Assembly: GCA_900312665.1 (NCBI GenBank)
Contig: ONZQ02000011.1
Span: forward strand, 1,202,459 to 1,266,458
Reading direction: 5' to 3'
Source of the DNA: Cephalotrichum gorgonifer
Taxonomy: Eukaryota; Ascomycota; Sordariomycetes; Microascales; Microascaceae
Length of the DNA stretch: 64,000 nt
Part shown: positions 1-10,402 of the stretch, one piece after another
Numbering within the stretch: the first letter of the stretch is position 1
Layout: the number at the start of each line of letters is the position of its first letter
The notes under the pieces: model-generated
Databases searched by the model: none
What the model was told of the DNA's origin: nothing
The model's input: only the letters and a program-made list of their open reading frames with translations
Program-made: the position numbers and the translations under genes

Positions 1-1660
1 GTGTTAGCGACAGGTCGCAAAGACGTGCCATCTTACTGTTCGAATTTAGCCGTACCTTATCGATCATGGGTCCGGAGATCTGGAGACCGATGACGAAGCC
101 TACACCAAGGGAGATGTAGTTCAAACTGGCCCGCCCAGTATCTTGGTGATACTGCTGCACAAACACCATTGGGAATGATGCCAGACTATCATCCCGTGTT
201 AGTCACTCGTGCTTAAGGGTATCGCAGCGACCTGAGATGAACATACACCAAGTACATCAGCCCGTACAGGTATGCCCTATACAAGGCAGTAATCTGGAGG
301 GCGGGCTGTGTGAACAGCATGATGAAGGGCCGCGCAAGATTCTTCCGCAGCGTCTGACTGAAGGTTCTGTCCGGGGTCTCGTACTCGGTGTGCAGTTTGG
401 GATTATCAGTGTCCCTGCGTAACCTCTTCGCCTTGGCGAGAAGGATCTTGGGAGCGTAGGTCTCGTGAAGTAAGAAGAAGCATAGAATCTGGACCAGAGC
501 GTCGGCGATGGAAACGGTCCAGAAGATCCACCGCCAGTTCAGATACTGTGTCATGTAGCCGGCAGCTTGTGGCAATGTATTGTTAGGCAGGTGTGGGTAC
601 TAATCAGCAACAAGGAGGTAGGAGATGGGCTTACCGATGGGGCCGATTGCTGGCCCAAGGAAGGGTGCCAGACTGTAGGCGGCTGAGGCCCTCCCGCGTT
701 CTTCTGCTCTCCAGCAGTCACTAAGAACTCCGCCACCAAGCTAGGCCCCAAAATATCAGTTGATGTTTTACGAAGCATGTAACCGTGTCGTGTTATCGCC
801 TACCGCCTGTGGTGCGCTCGCGCCAATACCACCCAGGAACCGAAACGCCAACATCTGCTGCTTTGAAGTTGACCACTCGCACACGGTATTAAACAGCAGG
901 AACACCATGTTGGCGGACTGGAAGACGATCACGCGTCCGTATATTTCGGACAGGGGGCCAAGTATGAACGGTCCCACCGCGTATGCAAGAAGGAATATGG
1001 ACATGAGGAGGTAGCTTTCGGTCGCGGAGGTGATGTTGAACTCCTTCTCGAGGGTTGGCAGGGCAGGGGCGAGCATGGTGGACGCGAAAGGGGAGATGAA
1101 GGCGAAGAAGGAGACGAGGACGGTGGCGGTCCACTTCTTGGACTTGGGCCAGTTCTTGGGGTTCATTGGATCATTGGGCCCGTCCCAGGTTACCTATTAA
1201 GGTCAGTACTCGTAGGCAGAATGGGAAACACTAGCCAAGCATAAAGCGGACGTACTATATTTACATCATCGAGTGGTTTCTGCGGTGTGTCGGAGGTCGT
1301 CACCTTGGTCGTCGACGAGGACTCACTCTCTTCCCCCTCCAGTACCTCGACAATCCGAGAACTGTCTCTCCAATGGGAATTACTCCAGCGGAGCCTTGAG
1401 TGGCCGCCTTCTTTAAGGTCCTCGTAGCTCGCCGTGTCGTTCGAGCCGCCCCCCGCGAGCCAGGGGAACTTGTAGACAGACTGCCCATACTCGGTCACGA
1501 TGCGCAACTTTGGACTCCGTGGGCTCCATGGAGTTGAGTGAGGCCAGCTCAGTGTCTTCCGGAGAGCCGTATCAGGGAGGGGGTCAAGCGTGATGAGGTT
1601 CACCCGGTCCGTTGAGTCAACCTCGGTGCCCGTGGGGGCCGGTTGTGCTGGGTGCTCCAT
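1..1660 (-). CDS. MFS transporter, DHA1 drug/metabolite type (partial at left edge)
   Basis: Membrane transporter of the major facilitator superfamily, probably a proton antiporter for drugs or metabolites. Exons on the minus strand: 1256-1660, 804-1193, 635-740, 247-565 and 56-185; phases agree at all joins and every intron is GT-AG of 61-69 nt. A donor after position 56 sends the gene past the left edge, so the last helices are missing; about 450 residues are visible. Residues 1-135 form a long hydrophilic tail. The next exon carries GPNDPMNPKNWPKSKKW, the family's lead-in to helix 1, and then RFLGGIGASAPQALGGG. Helices 1-6 and the start of the second half follow. The ATG at 1660 is chosen because residues upstream do not look like protein. 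Substrate cannot be inferred. It lies next to a Zn2Cys6 regulator on the same strand. Confidence 0.87.
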
Positions 1661-2964
1661 GGCCGCGGGGATTAAACGAGTGATCGAGTGACGATATGTA
1701 GCCAATAAACGGAAGTAGAACAAGCGGGTGGAGTAAAGGGACAGGAGAGGTACGGGGAGTTCGCCTCTCTGCTTGGTAACTTGACAAAGAGGCAAGTGTC
1801 TAAGCGAATGTGAGAGAGAGGGAAGAGGGCTTTCAAACTGGTATTATACCGTGATGGCAGCCAGCATAGCCGTGCGGGCACCGATTGCCATCACCATTAC
1901 GGGCGGAGCTCCCACATTGTGTCCCTAATGCGTGGCAGATAAAACGGGGCCGGTTTCTATCCGGATCGCACTCTCGAGCTTGAGTGGCGGCGGAGCGCCC
2001 CATGCTCAGCAACTTAGCAGCAACAGTCGCCCAGTGTTTCGCGCTAAAGGGACAATGTGAGACGGATCAAAATTGCAAAAGCGAATGCCGATCCGATCTG
2101 CGAAAGTCAGAATCGATTCGTCGTCGGGTGGCTCAGCGAGGGCTATTCTAGGCGCCCTACACTTATCCCAGGTCGGATCGTCTTGTTTTTGCTTTCTCAG
2201 TTGCTCAGGCTACTACATGCTCGGCGATCCTGACTGTTTAAAATCTCGGAAGCAGGTCAGTTTCAGGGGGCTTTTAAGGATGCGGTATATCTTCGCGTCC
2301 GCGCAATTCGAAGGGGCAGTGTATGGACGAGGCGTAGGAGCCATTCTAGTACAGTACAGGCCAAAAAAGTTTAAGCCATAGTCTCCCAGGGCGTTTAAGT
2401 GGGACTCTTGTATGGGAAACCTGCATGGTGGCAACAGGCCCTCCTACTCGCAGGTGTTCTCCTTATCAAGCCCCTTATTCGAAATCGATACCTTCATAAC
2501 ATCCTACTGGACGCCACAACCTACAGGGTTCCTCATTTTACCCACTTATACTCCGTACCGCGGAATACATACAAGTTGTATGGGCAAAGAGGTTACTGTT
2601 TCAGCTCAAGCCCACATAAACTTTTTTGAATCGTCTGCGCGACGTGTTGCCATGCCATGGTGTGCCCCTGTAGGACGCGTCATCTCATATGGTTCTAGAA
2701 TCCTTACCATAGTCTTTTGGCCCTTCCAGTGGAGTCGTCACGAACACGCCCAATAAACAGCTTCCTTTACCAGCCACCCAAGGTATGTTCAGCTACGTCG
2801 TCGCTGTCGTCGTCATTCTTATTTTGTCTCGGCTCCAGGTGCCGTGCAAAACAGTGTCTCGGAGCAAGAGCGCACGAGTCATCCTAGTCCCCCAAGCCAC
2901 TATCCAACATCAGGATCTGGCATCGTTATGAGCAGCGCTGTGTCACGGTATGTGCTGGATCCTT

Positions 2965-3022
2965 GCGTGCGAACGTTGCGTGCAAACGCTGCGTGCAAAC
3001 GCTGCGTGCAAACGCTGCGTGC
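2965..3022. repeat. 13-bp tandem repeat, about 4.5 copies
   Basis: The unit GCGTGCAAACGCT starts at 2965, 2978, 2991 and 3004, with a partial fifth copy to 3022. The first copy has two substitutions; the next three are identical. Non-coding and not part of any recognised element. Confidence 0.85.
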
Positions 3023-3399
3023 CTCGCGATAGGGGCGAGGAACGAGCTCGATACTAGGAGACTGACAAGGGAAAGGGGATTAGGGGACTCAGCAGATTTA
3101 TTTCGGGGAGGAGAACAGTCTCCCCACTGGTTCGTGATGGTAAAATAGGGCAGAAGGATTGAGCGACAAGGGGAGCGACAAGGGGATCGGCGGTCTATTT
3201 TTGTCACGAAAAGCTGCGCCCCTCTCGTGCCCGGAGTCAGGTACCTTTGTTCTAACATGAAACCACCTCCAGAGCGACTAATAGGAGGCGATACGGCCGA
3301 GTCAGATTCCCCAGACTACTGGGAGCTCAGAGTTCGACATCAAGGACTGTCCGGATCATGGTAGAGCACCAAAAAAAGTAATGGAGAGGGGCTATGGAT

Positions 3400-3407
3400 A
3401 TAAAAGC
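3400..3407 (+). promoter_or_regulatory. Orphan TATA box with CA-rich leader
   Basis: TATAAAAG on the plus strand is followed by about 90 nt of CA/CT-rich sequence (for example ATCACAGCAACAGCACACTC) typical of leaders of strongly expressed fungal genes. The first ATG, at 3499, opens only 28 codons, so the promoter has no visible full-length gene. Confidence 0.45.
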
Positions 3408-3754
3408 CGAGGAGGCTGCCACGAGGTTTCCATCTTACATCCTGTATACATCACAGCAACAGCACACTCATTTCGTCTCCTACACCACCACCCTTCCATG
3501 TTCGCTGCCTTAGGACGCTTCCCATACCTTCACCAGCATTTATGCTTTCAATCTGGCACTTCTTTCATTCGGAAATACAAGTAGGGCGTCGCTAGTCCTT
3601 TCATGTATTACCGAAATCAATAGCCGGATCCCACATCCAACTCTGGTCCTGCCCTATGAACTGATAGCACAGCGTGTCCTCGTTAATCCCATCCGCCATG
3701 TCTCCGGGCTGTGTTAGGCCTCCATGGCCGGAATATCCCATGGCTTTGTCCAAG

Positions 3755-6254
3755 TTAGCATAGCCCTGAGTGGAAATGGTATTTAGGAGAGTCCAAACCT
3801 TGTTCAACATCAAACATGGTCTGGGTCATGAGAAGGTCTTCGCAGAAGCCGGAAATCTCGATGCTGACCGGATCTCTAAACAGCGGGGTCCCCTGGGCCT
3901 CGCAGATCTGCGTGGCCAGGTCGGAAGATGTCGTCGAAGAGGGCATTACGGTAGGCGGGGGACAATCATGCCCAGTAGGCTGCACGCTGTGCTTGTCCGG
4001 AAGTCCTTCATTGGAAGCCAATCCATCGACCCGGGTGTCGTTGGCACTTGGAGGGTCTAGATTGTGCTCTCGGGTCCCCAGGGCCAACATTGCCTCTGTT
4101 TCCTTTTTCATGACGAGGTATGACAGCTTTTTGAGGATTTCAAGACCTTGGCTAGCAACGAGACAATCTAGCTGTAGGTACGCCTGCATTTCCATCAATC
4201 GACGCACACCAAGCTTCGAATCCAATGATTCCGGACTCAAAGGGCTCAGGCCCGCCATGATGCAGAGCGTTACACCAGCCGTAAGGATGTGTAAAGAAAT
4301 AAAGTTTAGCGCATACGTAGTTGATGCTTCTTTGAAGATGGGAATATTTCCAGCACAGGAGATCTGGAGTGCCGCATCGCGGCAAACGGAAACGGATGCA
4401 AGATTAGGATCCCGGCGAGAGGCTCCGGTGTCGGTGGATGAGGTAGAAGAGAAGAAGAGCTTATAGGAGAGGAGGGGCCTGTGGATTAGAATTCTCGCGT
4501 TCTCAAACGCGAGTTTCAGCGCAAGGGCTTGCAGTTGGAAAAGTTGGTCGTCGAAGCTCAAAGTTGAAGGAGCTCGCCCATGAGTTTCACTCCGATGATT
4601 TTCATGGTTACTTGACTTCCCAGGGCCGGGCACTGCCAACTTTCCCAATCTCAGTTTCCCCGGTAGCTGCGAGTACCATCGGGTAATCTGCGTGTCTAGC
4701 GACGCCACTTTCGTTACCAGAGCCTGAACTCGTGTCGATGTCTCAGCTGTTGTTGGTATCCCATTGGCATTTCTGTTCAAGTCCTGACGAGAGCCGTACA
4801 GGCCCTCAATAGCGGACTTCACAATTTTCGATAGCTCCGACATGGAGCACTTGTAGACCAGGAGAGTCGGCTGATCAGGTAACGACGACTGCCCGTCGGC
4901 GGCAATTGACCAAGGATCAGACGGGTCCAGAGGTTCGACGTCACAGTCGGCGTCCGAAATGCTGAGTGGGAAGCCATAGATCATGGAACAAAAGGTCTCG
5001 ATCTCGTGTACGGCCCACCAGCAGCGCTTCCTAGCTTGGACGCTTTTCTCAAACTGAGTGGCTTGGGAGACAGGCGAATGGGTATGACGTGTAGAACTCC
5101 GGTGGAGTTCGAGTGCCTGCGAGAGTCGCAAGGCACAGCCGCACAGGGGCCAGGCCAGCTCGGGTTCTCCGTGGTATAGATAATAGCTCCCAAGGAGGAC
5201 ACATATCTGGACAGCCTCTAGCGAGCCTAAGGCCAAGATGTCAAGCAGTCGGAGCCTCAACGCGGCTAAGATCCGCTCCCTTTGACTCTGTGGGTCGACT
5301 CCATAATCCATGAGGCGGATTTTCTGGCTCGGGCTGACGTATCGGAGGCTGAGAGCGCAAGTAGCTAAAAGAACGCCGAGATATCCCACATCCTTGTCAC
5401 TCTTTTGTCCTGTCATCTGATTTACAGGGTGGCCTCCTGCAAAAAGCTTGTCGAGAGATGTCTTGAACTCGCGCTGGTGGAACAACAGCATGAACCAATG
5501 GATCTTCTCGAAGTAGATGTCGACTAGAATGGTCACGGCCTCGCTATTCGGAAGCAGGGATGCAAGCTCCATCGCCATGGAGACGTGGGCTCTACCTCTG
5601 CCACTGAAATTGCCGAGCACAGCCGGATGTTGTGAGCCCCGCTGCGGACCGACGTTGAGGCGCGGATGGCTTTTGTAGCCTAGAGTCGACGTTTCCGACA
5701 TTTCCGGAGATGTGCTATCGTGGTGGTGAAAGGCCTTCCGCAAAACCCCGTTAGTTTTCCGTATATCGGTGCCATATTGGAGGAGGTTTTGTTCCTGACC
5801 TCCTCAACAAGCATTATGGTGGAGGTAGAATTTCTCCAGGGCTTCTTGTCCGTGGTACCTCCCCGTCCGTCCTCCGCTGGGCTCGTCCTGTGCTCCACCG
5901 GAGAGCTGGTGCTTCCCCTGGTGGGGTAGTGACAGCCGACTTCCTCATTTTGCTCCGTCGGGGAAGCTAGCCGGACTCGCTTGGGGCTCGGAGCACCGTC
6001 AGCGGAGTTACTGGTTCTTCGGGCCTTGCCGCGGGACTGCACCAGGCCCTGATTATGCCACGGCTGAGGTTGACTTCTGACGCAATCAACCCCGGTGCGG
6101 GTACACATTGTGCAGGGACGCTCGACATCGCACTAGGAACCCTGTGGTGTTAGATCCGTCCAGTCCAGCCAGCCTAGGCAAGAGGAAGACAACCCACCTT
6201 CAGCTTTTGCTTCCGACACCGAGCGCACGCGCTCGCGACCTTGCTGGATGGCAT
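3755..6254 (-). CDS. Zn(II)2Cys6 fungal transcription factor
   Basis: Nuclear DNA-binding regulator. Exons 6198-6254, 5800-6132 and 3755-5734 give 789 residues. The first exon is 19 codons (MPSSKVASACARCRKQKLK) and splices in phase 0 to CDVERPCTMC, completing a perfect cluster: C10-x2-C13-x6-C20-x5-C26-x2-C29-x6-C36. A basic, Ser/Pro-rich linker follows, then the fungal-specific transcription factor domain over most of the third exon, with RKRCWWAVHEIE and GFPLSISDADCDVEPLDPSD as its signature. The 65-nt second intron (5735-5799) has a good CTAAC branch point but a weak donor, GTCAGG. The C-terminus is uncertain: a 43-nt intron with donor GTTGAA could join a further protein-like segment ending at 3601. 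It is divergent from the aldolase gene across 414 bp; targets are unknown. Confidence 0.87.
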
Positions 6255-6668
6255 TGTATGCTAACAATTTGGCGGAGTACAGTGTAGTAATTACTACACA
6301 TAATTGTGCGGAATGCACGACAACCACGACGGAGTGAGTAAACGGGGGATTACACTGCGAGTAAGTAATCCTCCCAGTGGCGAAACAAAATAGGAAATCC
6401 CCTCCGGTGGGCTGCATTACTAAGTCTAGCCAGGTAGAGACACCAGCCTCCGGTGGAAGGATGTTCCTATTTTAGCTTAGCACCGGGAGCTACTGGCGCT
6501 TGCCCGACGGAGCGGAAACAGTTCGTTTGAATATATAAGTGAGAATCGCCCAACCGGCTGGCTACCAAGAGCCCAACACAACATCTCGTTACGGAAACAC
6601 AAGCTCTGGAACAAATACGACAAACACGGCTAGAAATAACTACCGGCACGAGGGAAGAAGCAAATAAA
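6255..6668. promoter_or_regulatory. Divergent promoter region, Zn2Cys6 gene / aldolase gene
   Basis: 414 bp shared by two divergent genes. A TATA-like ATATATAAG lies at 6531-6539, about 130 bp before the aldolase ATG, followed by a CA-rich leader. The palindromic stretch TAGTAATTACTA at 6286-6297 is a possible operator; nothing shows which protein binds it. Confidence 0.5.
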
Positions 6669-7460
6669 ATGGCTCCGGAAGCGAACACCATCACCGTGAC
6701 CCTTCAGCAGGTCGCCAAAATGATCGACCATTCCCTCTTACACCCTACCATGACAGATGACGACATCCTGGAGGGCCTGCGCATCAGCAAGAAATACTCC
6801 GTTGCCACGGCATGTGTTAAGCCGTACCTCATCCCACTCGCCAAAAAGGAACTGGAGGGAACGGACGTCCTCGTCTGTCCCGTCATCGGCTTTCCCCACG
6901 GCAATAGCACGACACAGGCCAAGGTCTATGAGGCGGACGCTGCGGCTGCAGCAGGGGGCAAGGAAATTGACATGGTGATCAACATCGGCAAGGCTCTCGG
7001 AGGGGACTGGGAGTATGTCGCGGACGAAATTCGCCAGATCAACCAGGCCGTCACCAAGCATGACGCCATCCTCAAGGTCATTTTCGAGAATGACTATCTC
7101 CAGGAGGAACACATCATCCGCCTCTGCGAGATCTGCTCGGATATCGGTGTTGGGTTCGTCAAGACGTCCACCGGGTACGGCTTTGTTAAACAACCGGACG
7201 GGAAGTACTCGTATAATGGGGCAACGGTGCCCCATCTCAAGCTCATGAGGAAGCACTCCAAGCCCGAAGTACAGGTGAAGGCGGCAGGGGGCGTGCGAAC
7301 TCTGGATGATCTGCTCCATGTCATGTCGTTAGGGGTGACGCGGATTGGTGCTACGGCGACGGTTGCCATCATGGAGGAGGCAGCTAGAAGGGGTATCACA
7401 AAGAAGCCCACGACCGTTGAGTTCAAGCCCATTGCTAGCAACGCCTCTGGCGGCTATTAG
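6669..7460 (+). CDS. Deoxyribose-phosphate aldolase
   Basis: Cytosolic class I aldolase (DERA/DeoC family) that reversibly cleaves 2-deoxy-D-ribose 5-phosphate to glyceraldehyde 3-phosphate and acetaldehyde, the exit step of deoxynucleoside catabolism. Intronless, 263 residues, a normal length for the family. The catalytic set is complete: Asp101 in KEIDMVINIGK, Schiff-base Lys165 in GFVKTSTGYG, and Lys204 in VQVKAAGG. The N-terminal KMIDHSLLHPTM is the family's LIDHT-type strand. The start is the first ATG after the TATA box, in an A-rich context (AATAAAATGG). It sits divergent from the Zn2Cys6 gene, which may control it; that is inference. Confidence 0.96.
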   Translation: MAPEANTITVTLQQVAKMIDHSLLHPTMTDDDILEGLRISKKYSVATACVKPYLIPLAKKELEGTDVLVCPVIGFPHGNSTTQAKVYEADAAAAAGGKEIDMVINIGKALGGDWEYVADEIRQINQAVTKHDAILKVIFENDYLQEEHIIRLCEICSDIGVGFVKTSTGYGFVKQPDGKYSYNGATVPHLKLMRKHSKPEVQVKAAGGVRTLDDLLHVMSLGVTRIGATATVAIMEEAARRGITKKPTTVEFKPIASNASGGY

Positions 7461-7702
7461 ATGGGCTTTTGTCTCTGAACGACATCCGGGAGGTGAGGGT
7501 TGTGAAGTTGCTTTTGGTAGCTGGGGGATATGGAATACAACGTGCAACTTTATTAGCCTGTATCTCTACTATTATTTTGCTGATGCCGACATAAATGAAT
7601 GTGTTTGATTGACCTTTATCGCTGAGCAAAATTGGCAACTGGTGGGTGCCACCACCCGGAGACAATGCCAATACAGTCCCGCCACTGAACGATACTCGCA
7701 CG

Positions 7703-7774
7703 GCCCTTATAGCTCAGTGGTAGAGCGCGTCACTAGTAATGACGAGGTCGTAGGTTCGACTCCTACTGAGGGCA
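7703..7774 (+). tRNA. tRNA-Thr (anticodon AGU)
   Basis: Complete cloverleaf of 72 nt without intron. Acceptor stem GCCCTTA pairs with TGAGGGC (one G-U); D-stem GCTC/GAGC; anticodon stem CGTCA/TGACG around loop CTAGTAA, giving anticodon AGT at 7735-7737; T-arm GTAGG-TTCGACT-CCTAC; discriminator A7774. The internal A and B boxes are intact, and a TTTTT Pol III terminator lies at 7785-7789. Confidence 0.97.
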
Positions 7775-7784
7775 GCAGTTCATC

Positions 7785-7789
7785 TTTTT
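7785..7789 (+). terminator. Pol III terminator of tRNA-Thr
   Basis: T5 tract 11 nt after the mature tRNA end, with a second T5 tract shortly after as back-up. Confidence 0.8.
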
Positions 7790-8754
7790 GCTTTTTCATC
7801 TTCCTGGTCCCAGATACGTTTTTATGCCTCCAAAGGTCGGGGAACAATCCGGTGCTGAATGTGCTATGAGTTTATGCTGCGTCTGTGAACATACCAGACA
7901 TTAGGCGAACCGATTAGAAGTCTCCTCGCGGAACACCTGCTTCTTTGCTAGTTCCGTATTAGAAGGAAATCGCCCACCTACCCTAGGAAACGCACTCCAG
8001 GGCGAGAAAGTTACAACCGCAAGTTCCTCGGGCAGGTCGATGGACACAAATGTTGCGCTTAGAGCTGTTCAGTTCTATGCTGGACTTGATTACAACGTGG
8101 TGGGGCGACGGCTTAGTCGTGGTTCCAACCAGCCAAGCATTATGAGTTGCATTGATATAAGCAAGAAGAAGATGACACATCTAGATATATTTCATAGATC
8201 ACGTAAGGTCTATGAATCCTCTATACTAAGATACAAATGTGCCCTTTTGAATAGCTATTATAGATGTATATAAGTACTCAGATTTAGATAGAGACTAGCA
8301 ACCCTTTTTATATCATGATATCAAGATATTTTCTTATCACTTAGTCTAATCTATGTCTCTATCCTCTATAAACTGAAATTTCCTAGTATATGGATAATAA
8401 GCACTCCTGGTCTAAGGATCGGACTTATGCTATCATTGGCACCTAGGGCTTAATCTGCTTAGCTCCGGGCTTTTCCTTGGAGAGTGGATATGCGGCGGAT
8501 ATATTCGATGTGTCATCGTGATGTGCCTGATGTTTCTTAGACCAGGACGGTACGATACAAGTAAACACATCCTCACCCGAGGTGACCCGGCCGCCGCTCG
8601 TCCAGAAAGCGCAAGCTACTATGTACCAAGCAAAGTGCATATTCGTTCATCTTAACTAGCGCCTCAGGTCTATGTGCGAAAGAAATACACTGGTATCGTA
8701 CGCAAAAAAGTATCAAAGTTCCGTAACTCAAGCCAATACAAGTCATGTCAAGCC
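7790..8754. other. AT-rich spacer after the tRNA
   Basis: No gene seen. About 8130-8420 is markedly AT-rich (many TATA, ATAG and TAAG strings) compared with the GC-rich neighbourhood. It may be a decayed transposable-element insertion next to the tRNA, but no terminal repeats or coding remnants can be recognised. Confidence 0.45.
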
Positions 8755-10402
8755 CTACCACGCCTTCCCATAAGCGCCGGGTTCCCCTCTCTCAGGGTCC
8801 ATATCCTCCCGGTTGCCACTGATGACGCGCACCTCGTTCGACACGACGATGCCGTTGACGGGAGCGTTACTGCGCGAGCTGGTGCTGTCGCTGCCGCCAC
8901 CAAAGACCTTCATGCTGTAGGCGTTGTCGTCGCGCACGATGTGTTCCTCGCTCTCGCTGAAGGTCACGTTGGCGGACAAGGGGTCGCCCATCGCACCCGG
9001 CTTGCGGGCGCGCGAGTTGCCGCCGGTGCCGCCGATGGTCTGGAACGCCGAGTTCTGGGGGTATGAGGTCTTCTTTGATGCGGCAGTGCTGCCGAATATG
9101 GGGCGGAGCCAGGCGCGGAAGAGGGGGAATATCATGGGGAGGTTGGTGGTGATGACGGCGACGAATGTCTCCCTCGTACCCCATGTCCCCGCCAGCTGTC
9201 CCCCATTGATGGGATCCTATGGAAAATGTCAGGATCAGTCAGTGGGATAACAATGTGGGACGGCTCCTCAAGGCTCATGGGGACGGGGGCGTACGGTTAA
9301 GACGAAGACGCTCTTCAGGGTCGCGCAGACGAGCACGAATATACCCGCACCAAGCACGATGGATGATGCGATCTTCTTCAGGGGCCGCAGGGTAGATTGC
9401 CAGAGCATCGGTAGAGGAATGATGAGAAGGTACGTATCCGTAAGTATGTTCGCGGCGAACGAAACCCAGATAATGGGCCTGGAGATACCGGCTTGGCAGA
9501 TGGCTGTAAGGAAGTAGGCGTCAGCACGCAAGGTCAAGCAGGATGGATTCGCGATCCTGAGGGGAGGGTACGACCTACTTCCGGGGTCCGGGTTGATCTG
9601 CCAGTACTTGTTGAACGGTCGGCATGCGACGAACACTGAGGCGATGGACGCGACGTAGGTCCCGATCACGAGGGCGAACCCGATGTTGATGAGCAAGGTG
9701 TACTTCCGGCCGAGCCCTTGCTGTACCCTTGTGTCAGTCGTCTAGGGAGAATAAGGAGAGCGGAGCAAAACTCGTACAGTCAATCGAACGAAGAAAACCA
9801 ACATCGCCAACTTTAGGAACGCGAGGAGAGTCGAGTATGTGGTCCAGCCAGCGACTTGGATCTTCGATCCTATTACCCTGTGATGCCAACCAAACGTGTA
9901 AGCCTTACTGCATCCTCCCGCGAAATTGTGTCGTCGAGCTGCCAAGACTGCAGGGTTAGACCCACCTAAACTCGTACTCGGGGCTGTTGGGCGAGAGGGC
10001 CGCTCGTTCGGCGTCCGTCATGCCATTGTTCGCTAGCCCGTTGGCGAGGCTTCCGATGGAATACGCCAGGGTCGATTGAACGGTGTAGAAGACCTGCACG
10101 ATAGTAAATAAGATGTTAGCTTCATCGGGGGCCCGGCGAAAAAAGCAGGCGGCAGAGCATTCGAGGACCGGGCGATGTGGTAGGTCGGGGCGGGGGTAAC
10201 GAACAGCGGCGACCCAGACGAGGTAATCATCCCACTGGAGATGCTTGATTCCAACCGCCCTTATCCGGGCGTACGTCCGCAGCATCGTCGCGCAAATTCC
10301 AACGCCATAAAGTGTCCAGCCCTCGATCGTGGACTGCCGGAAGGCCGCCTCGCCAGCGGCCTTTGCTGCCGCGGCGGCTGCTTCGTCCATGGGGGTCGAC
10401 AT
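8755..10402 (-). CDS. Fungal rhodopsin-domain integral membrane protein
   Basis: Seven-helix plasma-membrane protein of the fungal rhodopsin-domain family, the broad group often labelled PTH11-like. Its molecular function is not established here. Six exons: 10205-10402, 9966-10093, 9778-9877, 9579-9720, 9295-9503 and 8755-9216; all five GT-AG introns keep frame and total 412 residues. Hallmarks: LRTYARIRAVGIKHLQWDDY after helix 1; FLKLAMLVFFVRLT; VFVACRPFNKYW; CQAGISRPIIW then TDTYLLIIPLPMLW; GTRETFVAVITTNLPMIFPL with a C-terminal WLRPIFGS. The last 110 residues are a hydrophilic cytosolic tail rich in Ser and Gly. There is no CFEM domain. Neighbours give no hint of ligand. Confidence 0.88.

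Larger units (their letters stand above)
1661..3600. other. Intergenic spacer between MFS gene and Zn2Cys6 gene
   Basis: No convincing coding region on either strand. It holds the MFS promoter, a 13-bp tandem repeat (2965-3022), an orphan TATA box with a CA-rich leader (3400-3498), and one TACTCCGTA 9-mer at 2549-2557. The remaining ORFs lack domain or composition support. Confidence 0.6.

Noticed and set aside
3601..3754. Extra C-terminal exon of the Zn2Cys6 gene
   Set aside because: The segment looks protein-like, but only a 43-nt intron with a poor donor joins it; it is kept as an alternative, not the call.
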